This document shows positions 1 through 5,104 of a stretch of DNA of 5,104 nucleotides, piece after piece (within the stretch, counting starts at the first letter, position 1; each line of letters starts with the position of its first letter). This DNA is from a bacterium. Lineage in GTDB: Bacteria > ARS69. The notes beneath the pieces are model-generated. The model was not told the origin of the DNA. It saw only the letters and a list, made by a program, of their open reading frames with translations, and searched no databases. The stretch spans positions 1 through 5,104 of the forward strand of contig JALGZR010000149.1 in NCBI GenBank assembly GCA_025774805.1. The letters run 5' to 3'. The position numbers and the translations under genes are program-made.

Positions 1-524
1 TTGTAGACGGCGCGCACGGCCTTGAGGGAGTGCAGAGCGGCGACGGGTCCGTGTCTCTCCGCCAGCTCCTTGTGCAGATCGACCATGGCCCGCGGTCGCT
101 CGCTGAGCGACGCGAGTGTCTGGCCCATGACGCCGTCAAGCCGTGCGAAAGCGTAGCGGTAGCTCTCGATTGTCAGCTTGGAGCGCCCGACCTCACCTAG
201 GAAATCCAGGTAGCGGTCGGCCGCCTCTCGCATCCGAAGCCGGCCACGACGGCGCGCAGCGCCCTTCTGCTGCTGCTCAGCAGTCCATTTCCTGGCGCGC
301 TTGCGAGCCTCTCGCGGAGAGATGTCCGGATGCCAGCCGACGCAGCGTTTGACCGTGCGGCGCTTGCCGTTCTCGCCGATGACCGTCTGCGCCATGTAGG
401 ACTTCTTGGTCTTGCCGATCAGGAGGAACAGCTCGGGCGACTTGTCGTAGACGCGGCGCTGGCCCTTGGACTCGAATTCGATGCTGTCGACCAGTTCCTT
501 GGTGAGCTCGACGCGGTGTGACAT
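1..524 (-). CDS. P4-type tyrosine site-specific recombinase (integrase), N-terminal part, cut by the window edge
   Basis: Translating the minus strand from the ATG at 524-522 gives 174 open codons that run off the left edge without a stop. Residues 1-85 look like the arm-DNA-binding domain of P4-like integrases: a start of type MSHRVELTKELVDSI, then VYDKSPELFLLIGKTKKSYM (a small beta sheet), a basic turn GKRRTVKR, and the family-typical helix ISPREARKRARKW at 68-80. Residues about 96-174 look like the helical core-binding domain (REAADRYLDFL, then SKLTIESYRYAFARLDG). The catalytic domain with the R-H-R-Y residues lies outside the window, so activity cannot be judged. A GGGGGT Shine-Dalgarno (536-531) sits 6 nt before the ATG. 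By family knowledge such enzymes integrate islands and prophages into tRNA 3' ends. The tRNA-Ala fragment 182 bp upstream fits that role. Family assignment is by motif pattern, not a search. Confidence 0.92.
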   Translation of the reverse strand, partial: MSHRVELTKELVDSIEFESKGQRRVYDKSPELFLLIGKTKKSYMAQTVIGENGKRRTVKRCVGWHPDISPREARKRARKWTAEQQQKGAARRRGRLRMREAADRYLDFLGEVGRSKLTIESYRYAFARLDGVMGQTLASLSERPRAMVDLHKELAERHGPVAALHSLKAVRAVY

Positions 525-705
525 GGTGGGACCCCCAGGCGTAGGTACCGGGCTAGGTAGACAAACCGCCGTACCAAGGGGCGTCACGTCCTGTGCATCG
601 GCAGCAGGAACCGCCGAAAACAGGCAGGAACGCCTCCAGGGCGTCTGCCACGCCTAGCAATGAAGCCTGGTGTATGGGTCAGGATCGGTGAGCTACGGTC
701 CTGTT
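525..705. other. Integrase leader and putative attachment-site arm region
   Basis: This non-coding stretch lies between the integrase start and the tRNA fragment. It must hold the integrase promoter (minus strand) and is where arm-type integrase sites would be expected. It is rich in a short motif of type AGG(G)CGT: 537-542, 577-584 (as AAGGGGCG plus T) and 638-644 on the plus strand, and the complement at 630-635 and 650-655. No convincing -35/-10 pair was found by eye. The small open frames here show no ribosome site or recognisable product. Confidence 0.55.
604..654. repeat. Helically phased short repeats in the integrase leader
   Basis: Two copies of GCAGGAAC start at 604 and 624, exactly 20 bp apart. 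Next to the second copy, ACGCC (630-634), its reverse complement GGCGT (640-644) and ACGCC again (650-654) alternate at exactly 10-bp steps. All units lie on nearly the same face of the helix, as expected for cooperative protein binding such as arm-type integrase, excisionase or repressor sites. The function is inferred from spacing and location only. Short GC-rich words can also recur by chance. Confidence 0.45.
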
Positions 706-750
706 CTGGCAGTCATGAGGTCAGGGGTTCGATCCCCCTCAGCTCCACCA
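706..750 (+). tRNA. tRNA-Ala(GGC), 3' half only (attachment-site remnant)
   Basis: The parts read in order are: anticodon loop CTGGCAG (706-712, anticodon GGC at 708-710), 3' anticodon strand TCATG (713-717), variable loop AGGTC (718-722), T-stem AGGGG/CCCCT (723-727 and 735-739) closing the loop TTCGATC, 3' acceptor strand CAGCTCC (740-746), discriminator A747 and encoded CCA (748-750). The T at 744 falls at tRNA position 70, consistent with the G3-U70 pair that specifies alanine. The 5' half is missing. The five bases before the loop (CTGTT, 701-705) can pair with TCATG at only one of five positions, and no D-arm or 5' acceptor sequence precedes them. The fragment cannot form a functional tRNA. 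It marks the chromosomal side of an integration site. Confidence 0.9.
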
Positions 751-751
751 T

Positions 752-824
752 CCCCGGCCACTTCCGGATTCCCCGGGGCTAGCCCGAGCGCGTCAATTCT
801 CCCACGGGGGCTTTCACTGCCCCC
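752..824. repeat. Cluster of GC palindromes directly after the tRNA fragment
   Basis: Three inverted repeats follow within 75 bp: CCCCGG (752-757) with CCGGGG (773-778), the perfect palindrome GGGCTAGCCC (776-785), and GGGGGC (806-811) with GCCCCC (819-824) around a 7-nt loop. The first or third could be the old transcription terminator of the intact tRNA-Ala gene. Neither is followed by a T-run, so a standard intrinsic terminator is not shown. Confidence 0.4.
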
Positions 825-1137
825 TCGCGCCCCTTGATCGCCTTCCGGACGTCGCCCGCGATCCATCTTCTCCGCGGCCCGTGTCGTCGAGCCCATGGAT
901 CGCCGTGGGCAAAGACAACGGGCGCACTCCGGCCAACTCCCGCCCGGATCGTCCGCCGACAGACGTCCGCGGACAACTGTTGCTTCATTGTTGCCCCCGG
1001 AATCCTCCCGGTGTATGGGTCGAAGTGCAACTCGGCCCCGCACGATTCGATCGTCTCCGCCGCGGGGAAAGCGGGACTCCGATCTCCTCGGTGTCTCGGA
1101 TTGCTGACAACCAGGTAGCGACTCCCCGGCTTTGTCC

Positions 1138-1197
1138 CCACGGCGCGACGGTGTCCGCCCTTGCTTTCCCCTCTTTGGGGGAGAGAAAGAGCCGTGG
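1138..1197 (+). promoter_or_regulatory. Possible structured 5' leader upstream of the operon
   Basis: The perfect 7-bp inverted repeat CCACGGC (1138-1144) / GCCGTGG (1191-1197) closes a 60-nt segment. Inside it CTTTC (1164-1168) can pair with GAAAG (1185-1189) and CCC (1169-1171) with GGG (1177-1179), plus a small CGG/CCG hairpin at 1149-1157. Together they could form a branched RNA fold ending 55 nt before the start codon of the first gene. It matches no riboswitch or leader class that I recognise. It could be an mRNA leader element, a terminator-like attenuator without a T-run, or chance. Confidence 0.3.
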
Positions 1198-1235
1198 TAG
1201 GACGTCCCACGACGCCTACCCGGCGATTCGATGAG

Positions 1236-1244
1236 AAAGGAGGT
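1236..1244 (+). promoter_or_regulatory. Strong Shine-Dalgarno for the 119-residue gene
   Basis: AAAGGAGGT is a near-perfect complement to the 16S rRNA 3' end and lies 8 nt before the ATG at 1253. It singles out this frame from the overlapping open frames on both strands and suggests strong translation. Confidence 0.85.
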
Positions 1245-1252
1245 CTTCCCTC

Positions 1253-1612
1253 ATGCCCAGCGAAAGAAGGTGCACCGATGTCTGCCTCTACGAGGTCAAG
1301 CCGAGGAGCCCGGTCTACCTGACCGTCACCATCGGCAAAGCTCAGGTCGGCGGAACGTGTCTCCACTGGGATGGAAAGATCACGGGGGAGGGGTCGGTCC
1401 GCAGCAAGAAGATCGGTAAGAGGAACGAAGATCTCCGCGGGCGGCTGCTCGGGTGCACGACTCGGATCAAAGACGTCAATCCCAGGACGAACGCGACAGC
1501 GGTCACATACAGCTTCAAGGGCGGCAAGAAGCCTCAGTCGTTCCGTTTCAAGATGCCGGCCGCGGGTGAGGGAGGGTTCGTCGTCTATTCCATCGATTTC
1601 CTGTTCGTGTAG
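1253..1612 (+). CDS. Small beta-rich protein of unknown function, first gene of a probable two-gene operon
   Basis: I do not recognise this 119-residue protein. It has no signal peptide or membrane segment, so it is probably cytoplasmic. Alternating hydrophobic patterns suggest beta strands at about 12-30 (LYEVKPRSPVYLTVTIG), 63-73, 82-90 (TAVTYSFK), 95-101 and 108-118 (GFVVYSIDFLF), as in a small beta sandwich or barrel. Between them lies a basic, glycine-rich stretch at about 41-57 (GKITGEG...KKIGKR). Cysteines stand at 7, 11, 36 and 68; the C-x3-C pair at 7/11 alone is not a known metal site. The start is fixed by an excellent Shine-Dalgarno 8 nt upstream. The stop is 45 bp before the next gene on the same strand, so the two are probably co-transcribed. 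It may work with the exported barrel protein next door, but no function can be assigned. Confidence 0.85.
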   Translation: MPSERRCTDVCLYEVKPRSPVYLTVTIGKAQVGGTCLHWDGKITGEGSVRSKKIGKRNEDLRGRLLGCTTRIKDVNPRTNATAVTYSFKGGKKPQSFRFKMPAAGEGGFVVYSIDFLFV

Positions 1613-1657
1613 AAACCCATCGACGCCCCGACGCATCGGTGCCAAGGAGATGCTCTC

Positions 1658-3034
1658 ATGAGGCTCTCGCGACTCTTCCGAAGCTCAGCCCGTTCGGTCC
1701 TGGCAAGAGCGGCGGGACCTATTCTGGCGCTCACGTCTCTCGTTCTGTTCGCACTTCCATGCTCCGCGGCCGCCTCCACGGAGAGCCGGTCCGTCGGTTT
1801 GGAAATGATTCCCGACTTCAACGAGGTCGCCACTCCCGTCTCTCCGGGTCTCGTGCTCATGGACGTCTCGACCACGGCCATCGAACGGCCCGGCACTCCG
1901 TCCGATCTGACCATCGCGCTGTCGAGCACTCTCTCTGATCTCGCCACCGATCCGGACGGCATCGCGGTCGAGTTCGCGCCCTACTGGCTGTTCGCAGGTG
2001 ACGACGTGAGTTGGCGCGATGATCTCAAACGGGGAGTTCTGAACTCCATCTTGCGCGCCTGGAGCGTGACGACCGCCAAAGCGGAACTGGGAACGCAAGC
2101 TTCCCCGATCACCGGGATCTCCCTGGGGTTTCGCGTGACTCCGCTCTCGGGTGGAATCGACCCGGCGGTCCGGTCGATCTTGGAGAACGTGGAGAAACGC
2201 CTGCAGGACCAGGCGGTCTACGATCGCGCCTTCGAGGCGGAGTTCACGGCAGACATTTCGAAGAGAGTCCAATCAGCACAAATGGAATTGACGGCGGCAA
2301 GAGACCGGGGAGCGGAACCCGAACAGATCCAAGAAGCGGAGAAACAGCGCGACGACCTCGTTGAGGAACTCAAGGGAGCAAAGAGAGAATTCGGGAATCT
2401 GAACGAGGATGAAAAGAAGAAGCTGTTCAAGGAATTGAGAGAAGACAACGCGGATCTCTTTGATCGCATCGTCGGGCATGTGATGTCCGATGACGAGTAT
2501 AAAGAAGCTTCAGCAGAGATCGGACGCCTCCCGATCACCCGGCGCGGCTTCGTTCTCGAGTTCGCGGGGGCGGCCTTTTGGGATTTTCCCGGGAAGAGGG
2601 CGGACGAGGGAAAGATCGCGAAGTGGGGATTCTGGGCCACGCCCGCCTGGAAGTGGAATCGGTGGAGCGTCGTGGGAGTGGGGAGATACCTGGCCGAGGA
2701 GCGCTTCGAAAACGCGAATTCCCTCGAAGTTGGCGGCCGGGTCATCTTCGCGACCGGTCGGGTCGCTTTCTCCGCAGAGTATCTCTCAACCGCGTGGGAC
2801 CAGGACGATACCGACGACCGTCTCCGGGCGGTCGGCATCGTCAGTTACCGCATTTCCGACAAGGTCTGGTTCAACGCCGGGTACGGAAGGGACAATCGGC
2901 AGAGGGACGCCGATCATCTTCTCACCTTCTTCGGAGTCGACGTGAACTTCACCGGCCAGAGGTTGCAGCCCTCCTTGAACGAAAGCCTCCGAGGCACCTT
3001 CGGCATCGAGGAGGGAGGCCAAGACGACTTCTAG
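1658..3034 (+). CDS. Exported protein with central coiled coil and outer-membrane beta-barrel-like C-terminal region
   Basis: The product has 458 residues. Residues 1-20 are basic, 21-36 (PILALTSLVLFALPCS) form a hydrophobic core, and cleavage is likely near 37-39 (SAA). The Cys at 35 is not in a proper lipobox, since P precedes it. Residues 60-113 include SPGLVLMDVSTTAIERPGTP and IAVEFAPYWLF, followed by strand-like segments to about 162. Residues about 170-285 are charged, helical and coiled-coil-like (QSAQMELTAARDRG, EAEKQRDDLVEELKGAKREF). From 296 to 431 amphipathic strands follow: RGFVLEFAGAAFWDF, WGFWATPAWKWNRWSVVGVG, SLEVGGRVIFATGRVAFSAEY, VGIVSYRISDKVWFNAGYG, LLTFFGVDVNF. These are rich in aromatic residues and Gly, typical of an outer-membrane barrel; a 27-residue tail ends in Phe. 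AAGGAG (1644-1649) lies 8 nt before the ATG. From memory, unclassified exported proteins with a SPAF..LG, ERP and VEFAPYWL pattern exist in several diderm phyla, but this was not checked. The transported or bound partner is unknown. Confidence 0.93.
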   Translation: MRLSRLFRSSARSVLARAAGPILALTSLVLFALPCSAAASTESRSVGLEMIPDFNEVATPVSPGLVLMDVSTTAIERPGTPSDLTIALSSTLSDLATDPDGIAVEFAPYWLFAGDDVSWRDDLKRGVLNSILRAWSVTTAKAELGTQASPITGISLGFRVTPLSGGIDPAVRSILENVEKRLQDQAVYDRAFEAEFTADISKRVQSAQMELTAARDRGAEPEQIQEAEKQRDDLVEELKGAKREFGNLNEDEKKKLFKELREDNADLFDRIVGHVMSDDEYKEASAEIGRLPITRRGFVLEFAGAAFWDFPGKRADEGKIAKWGFWATPAWKWNRWSVVGVGRYLAEERFENANSLEVGGRVIFATGRVAFSAEYLSTAWDQDDTDDRLRAVGIVSYRISDKVWFNAGYGRDNRQRDADHLLTFFGVDVNFTGQRLQPSLNESLRGTFGIEEGGQDDF

Positions 3035-3265
3035 CCTGCATTTCTCGCGAGGCTCGTCGCAAGGCTGAGGATAGTCGTGGCTGGCGAGGAGATGGGGTGC
3101 TTTTGCCCGAGGCGGGGCCGTAGCCCCGCCGCAGGGCGGGAGGCGCCCCAACGACGAAGCCAGGGGCGGCTTTGCCGCGGTCGCAGCAGAGGCTGGTGAG
3201 ATATGCAGGCGAGCTCCCCCCCGCGACGAGAACCCGAAACGCCTGTCGAAACATGCCCGCCCCCC
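3035..3265. repeat. Convergent intergenic region with a stem-loop-rich, REP-like element
   Basis: This region lies between two genes whose stops face each other. It contains the palindrome CTCGCGAG (3044-3051) and an outer 8-bp inverted repeat CTCGTCGC (3053-3060) / GCGACGAG (3223-3230). Two direct, slightly different copies beginning GGCTGG (3079-3094 and 3191-3205) flank a stack of stem-loops between 3095 and 3178. C-runs of seven occur at 3216-3222 and 3260-3266. This composition resembles dispersed intergenic palindromic repeats in GC-rich genomes. Only one copy is visible, so repetition is inferred. Open frames through here lack ribosome sites. Confidence 0.5.
3095..3178. terminator. Possible bidirectional transcription stop (stacked stem-loops)
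   Basis: SL1: GGCGGGGC (3111-3118) pairs perfectly with GCCCCGCC (3123-3130) across a CGTA loop. SL2: GGGCG (3134-3138) pairs with CGCCC (3144-3148). SL3: GCGGC (3166-3170) pairs with GCCGC (3174-3178) across TTT. A weaker stem sits at 3095-3108 (GGG...CCC around TTTT). Placed between convergent genes, they could stop transcription from both sides or protect mRNA 3' ends. No T-run follows any stem in either direction, so a canonical intrinsic terminator is not shown. Confidence 0.45.
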
Positions 3266-5050
3266 CTATTCCTCCAGTCGGGACTCCTCCTCCTCGAGGA
3301 CCAGGTCGCTCAGATCCTGGATCGCCACGTCGAGGCGCCGCCGCTCCTCGGGGGAGAGCCATCCCGTCTCCCGCGCCGCCCCGTAGGCGTCCCGCGCCTC
3401 CTCCAGCCGTCCCGCCTCCTCGAGCCGGCCCGCCTGCCGGATGCGGGCGCGCGGGCTCTCCGGGTGCCGCGCGAAGAGATCCGACCAGAGCGTGTTCGCC
3501 TCCTCCGGGTCTTGAGGGAAGACGAGGAGCGCGAGTCGCTCGCGCGCGATCCGATCGTCGGGATCGAGATCGAGGATCTCCCGCCAAAGCTCCTGCGCAT
3601 CCTCGGCGCGGTCGACCCGCTCCAGGGCCTCGGCCCGAATTCGCGCCAGGTGGCGGTCCGAGGGCCGGGCCCCCTCGGTCCACCCGAGGGCCCCCGCGGG
3701 AAAGCCGGCGCGGAGCTGCGTCAGAGCCAGCACGACGCGCCGCGCGTCCCCGACGTCGATCGAGTCGCGATCGGCCACGACCTCGTGGAAGGGCAGATCG
3801 CCGTCGAGAAGCCGTTCCCACGTCCAGCCGGGGAGCTCCCACGTTCCGTTCGTGTCGGGCTCGGCGGGAACCTCCTCCCAGCGACCGCGCGAGGTGAGCG
3901 CGCGGGTCAACATCTCGCGCGCCGGAGGGAACTCCGGGAAGATGTCGAACGCGGTGGTGATGGCCTCGATTCCCGCATCCTCCTGTCCCTCCCGCAGCAG
4001 CAGCTCTCCCAGTCGGGTCCAGACGAGGAAATCCCCCGTCGTCCCGTCGAGAGCGGCGGCCAGATGCTCGATGCCGTTCCGGGCGTCTCCCTCCTGCTCG
4101 TCGAGCCGCGCGAGCAGGAGCCGGGCGGTCGGGGCGATCTCCGGGTAGTCGGTCACTACCGCCTCGAGCTGTTCCCGCGCCTCGGGGCGTCGCCCCAGGG
4201 CCCGAAGCGCGAGACCCCGGTCGAGCTCCGCCGCGGGTGCGGGCCCGAGACGGACCGCCCGCTCGTCCTGGAGCGCGCGCACCGCTCGTCCTCCCCGGAG
4301 CCGGGCCACCTGTCCCAGCCCATAGTGGGCGGCCTGACGTGTTTCCCGGACCGTCGACTCCCGCAGCACGGCGAGGTAGATCTCCTCCGCGGCACCCCGC
4401 TCTCCCAGAGCGAGGAGCGCGTTTGCGCGGATGACCATCGCCGTGGCGTCGGAGGCGAGGGCGGGGTGCCCCGCCACGCGAGCCGACGCCCCGTAGCGGC
4501 CCTGGACTCCGAGCGCGTAGGCCCGCATCCGCAATCGCGGAGGATCGGCCTCGGCGTCCGGTCCGAACGCGGATTCCGTCAGTCGGGCGGCCGGGCTGAA
4601 CTGCCCCCGCCTCACGTAGAGATCGTGGACCTCCTCGAGCGCGATCGGCCCGACGGCGTCGGAGCCCAAGAGCCTTCGGTAGACGCGTGTCGCCTCCCAC
4701 AGCCGTCCCATCCGATCGAGAATCCGCGCCTCGAGCAGCCGCAGCTCGTCCTCTTCCGAAGCCGTTTCCGACGCTCCTCCCGGCACCGCCGCCGCCCCGC
4801 CCGCGAGCCTCTTCCGGAGGAGCTGGAGGGCACGATCCCACGACTCCTCCTCGATCGCCTGACGGATATCCGTATCCTCCACCCCCGTCACGTCGGTCGT
4901 GTCGGTGAGGATCGGGACCTCCCGCGGCGGGAGGTGCACGTCTTCGAGGGGTGATTCCCCCGCCGAAATCGAAGAAGATAGGATCAGGGTGGATCCGCCG
5001 AGGGCGGCGGCGATGCGGACCACGCGAGCGCGGCGGCGATTCGATGGCAC
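3266..5050 (-). CDS. Exported tetratricopeptide-repeat (TPR) protein
   Basis: The product has 594 residues. The N-terminus MPSNRRRARVVR is strongly basic, followed by a hydrophobic stretch (IAAALGGSTLILSSSISA, 13-30) and likely signal-peptide cleavage near 30, so it acts in the periplasm or envelope. The rest is almost all paired helices with TPR spacing and A-x-G/A-x2-L patterns: about 59-82, 104-130, 135-160, 170-195, 203-230 (ANALLALGERGAAEEIYLAVL), 238-265, 274-302 (DRGLALRALGRRPEAREQLEAV), 306-335, 343-371 (WTRLGELLLREGQEDAGIEAI), 466-497, 500-530 and 534-562. A less repetitive, Trp-containing insert spans about 395-430. No catalytic motif is seen; TPR arrays are protein-binding scaffolds, and the partner is unknown. 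The GTG start is supported by GAGGAGGAG just upstream. Two other long open frames overlap this locus (4841-2949 minus, 3203-4954 plus) and are treated as shadows. It is convergent with the barrel gene, so probably not in the same operon. Confidence 0.93.
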   Translation of the reverse strand: MPSNRRRARVVRIAAALGGSTLILSSSISAGESPLEDVHLPPREVPILTDTTDVTGVEDTDIRQAIEEESWDRALQLLRKRLAGGAAAVPGGASETASEEDELRLLEARILDRMGRLWEATRVYRRLLGSDAVGPIALEEVHDLYVRRGQFSPAARLTESAFGPDAEADPPRLRMRAYALGVQGRYGASARVAGHPALASDATAMVIRANALLALGERGAAEEIYLAVLRESTVRETRQAAHYGLGQVARLRGGRAVRALQDERAVRLGPAPAAELDRGLALRALGRRPEAREQLEAVVTDYPEIAPTARLLLARLDEQEGDARNGIEHLAAALDGTTGDFLVWTRLGELLLREGQEDAGIEAITTAFDIFPEFPPAREMLTRALTSRGRWEEVPAEPDTNGTWELPGWTWERLLDGDLPFHEVVADRDSIDVGDARRVVLALTQLRAGFPAGALGWTEGARPSDRHLARIRAEALERVDRAEDAQELWREILDLDPDDRIARERLALLVFPQDPEEANTLWSDLFARHPESPRARIRQAGRLEEAGRLEEARDAYGAARETGWLSPEERRRLDVAIQDLSDLVLEEEESRLEE

Positions 5051-5104
5051 GGACTCCTCCTCGGTTCCGCCTCTTCCCGGAATTGGTCCGATTCTCCCGG
5101 GGGG
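5051..5104. other. Upstream region of the TPR gene, cut by the window edge
   Basis: Apart from the ribosome site, the remaining about 40 bp show no clear promoter and no readable end of another gene. The edge ends in a run of G (CCCGGGGGG). Whether the TPR gene is first in its transcript cannot be told. Confidence 0.4.
5054..5062 (-). promoter_or_regulatory. Shine-Dalgarno that decides the GTG start of the TPR gene
   Basis: On the minus strand GAGGAGGAG ends 3 nt before the GTG at 5050-5048, with the AGGAGG core 5 nt away. The GTG is directly followed by a basic n-region and hydrophobic core, so starting here yields a complete signal peptide. A later start would lose it. Confidence 0.8.

Larger units (their letters stand above)
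1..750. mobile_element. End of an integrated genetic element (integrase plus attachment-site side)
   Basis: An integrase gene lies next to a tRNA fragment that begins at the anticodon loop and keeps the encoded CCA. This is the junction left when an element recombines with a tRNA gene: one end carries a restored tRNA, the other the displaced 3' half. Because the fragment reads on the plus strand and its 5' side is foreign, the element should extend leftwards out of the window. The intact tRNA-Ala should then lie at its far left end. The exact crossover and the length of the shared core cannot be set without the other end. The element's cargo is not visible here. Confidence 0.75.
751..1252. 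other. Gene-free region between the tRNA fragment and the two-gene operon
   Basis: No open frame on either strand here has a good ribosome site, a recognisable domain or a credible composition. Besides the palindromes at 752-824, it holds a 9-bp inverted repeat GCGATCCAT (858-866) / ATGGATCGC (895-903) that can extend by GCCC/GGGC (854-857 and 907-910) past a 3-nt bulge. It also holds a 10-bp palindrome GTCCGCGGAC (965-974) and a possible folded leader at 1138-1197. The promoter of the downstream operon should lie here, but no clear sigma-70 type pair was seen. A decayed gene from an older insertion cannot be excluded. Confidence 0.5.

Noticed and set aside
143-657. Small plus-strand open frames at 143-352, 330-521 and 466-657
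   Set aside because: They are antisense to, or leader of, the integrase, whose minus-strand translation is clearly domain-like. They have no ribosome sites.
689-701. On the minus strand, GGACCGTAGCTCA resembles a tRNA-Ala 5' D-arm
   Set aside because: It is on the strand opposite the 3' tRNA half and cannot be part of the same tRNA. A match this short is probably chance.
669-1021. 12-bp direct repeat GGTGTATGGGTC at 669-680 and 1010-1021
   Set aside because: One 12-bp repeat pair is about what chance allows in 5 kb, and the flanks do not match. It was considered as an element boundary repeat but does not fit the tRNA junction.
693-1043. Minus-strand open frame whose end reads EGDRTPDLMTA
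   Set aside because: This peptide is the antisense translation of the tRNA fragment, a familiar false protein. There is no ribosome site and the rest resembles no protein.
834-1234. Overlapping plus-strand frames in the gene-free region (834-1118, 881-1234, 895-1107)
   Set aside because: Three frames are open at once with Arg/Pro/Ser-rich products, no Shine-Dalgarno and no recognisable motif. This is typical of GC-rich non-coding DNA.
779-1645. Minus-strand open frame of 288 codons
   Set aside because: It runs antisense through the well-supported 119-residue gene and the palindromic region, has no convincing ribosome site, and shows no recognisable domain.
2949-4841. Minus-strand open frame of 630 codons
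   Set aside because: It is an out-of-frame shadow of the TPR gene with extreme Arg/Gly/Pro content, no signal peptide and no ribosome site, and it runs into the 3' end of the barrel gene.
3203-4954. Plus-strand open frame of 583 codons antisense to the TPR gene
   Set aside because: Long antisense frames are common opposite GC-rich genes. The composition (Arg, Pro, Glu, Leu runs) is non-protein-like, and the TPR frame has the ribosome site, signal peptide and repeats.

Overview
The window is GC-rich bacterial DNA, apparently from a Gram-negative (diderm) organism. Two proteins carry N-terminal export signals and one of them looks like an outer-membrane beta-barrel. All four genes have Shine-Dalgarno-like purine runs. 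The lineage cannot be fixed from sequence alone. A GC-rich diderm outside the well-studied model groups would fit, but that is a guess.

Layout. (1) Positions 1-524, minus strand: the N-terminal 174 residues of a P4-type tyrosine recombinase (integrase) that runs off the left edge. (2) Positions 525-705: the integrase leader and presumed recombination-site arm, with short phased repeats. (3) Positions 706-750, plus strand: the 3' half of a tRNA-Ala(GGC), from the anticodon loop to the encoded CCA, with no 5' half. Integrase next to a truncated tRNA 3' end is the classic junction of an integrated genetic element. DNA left of about 706 should be the element, and DNA right of it the chromosome or an older neighbouring island. 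(4) Positions 751-1252: no convincing gene, but several palindromes and a possible folded leader. (5) Positions 1253-1612 and 1658-3034, plus strand: a probable two-gene operon. The first gene encodes a small unrecognised beta-rich protein without a signal peptide. The second encodes a 458-residue exported protein with a central charged coiled coil and a C-terminal half that looks like outer-membrane beta strands. (6) Positions 3035-3265: a convergent intergenic space with a cluster of GC-rich stem-loops. (7) Positions 3266-5050, minus strand: a 594-residue exported protein made of tetratricopeptide-like repeats, with a GTG start fixed by a strong Shine-Dalgarno. (8) Positions 5051-5104: its upstream region.

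How the parts relate. The integrase and the tRNA fragment form one unit, the end of a mobile element. The small protein and the barrel protein are probably co-transcribed and are the least explained part of the window. The TPR protein is transcribed convergently and is probably an independent envelope or scaffold gene. No CRISPR array, transposase, toxin-antitoxin pair or recognisable defence gene is visible.
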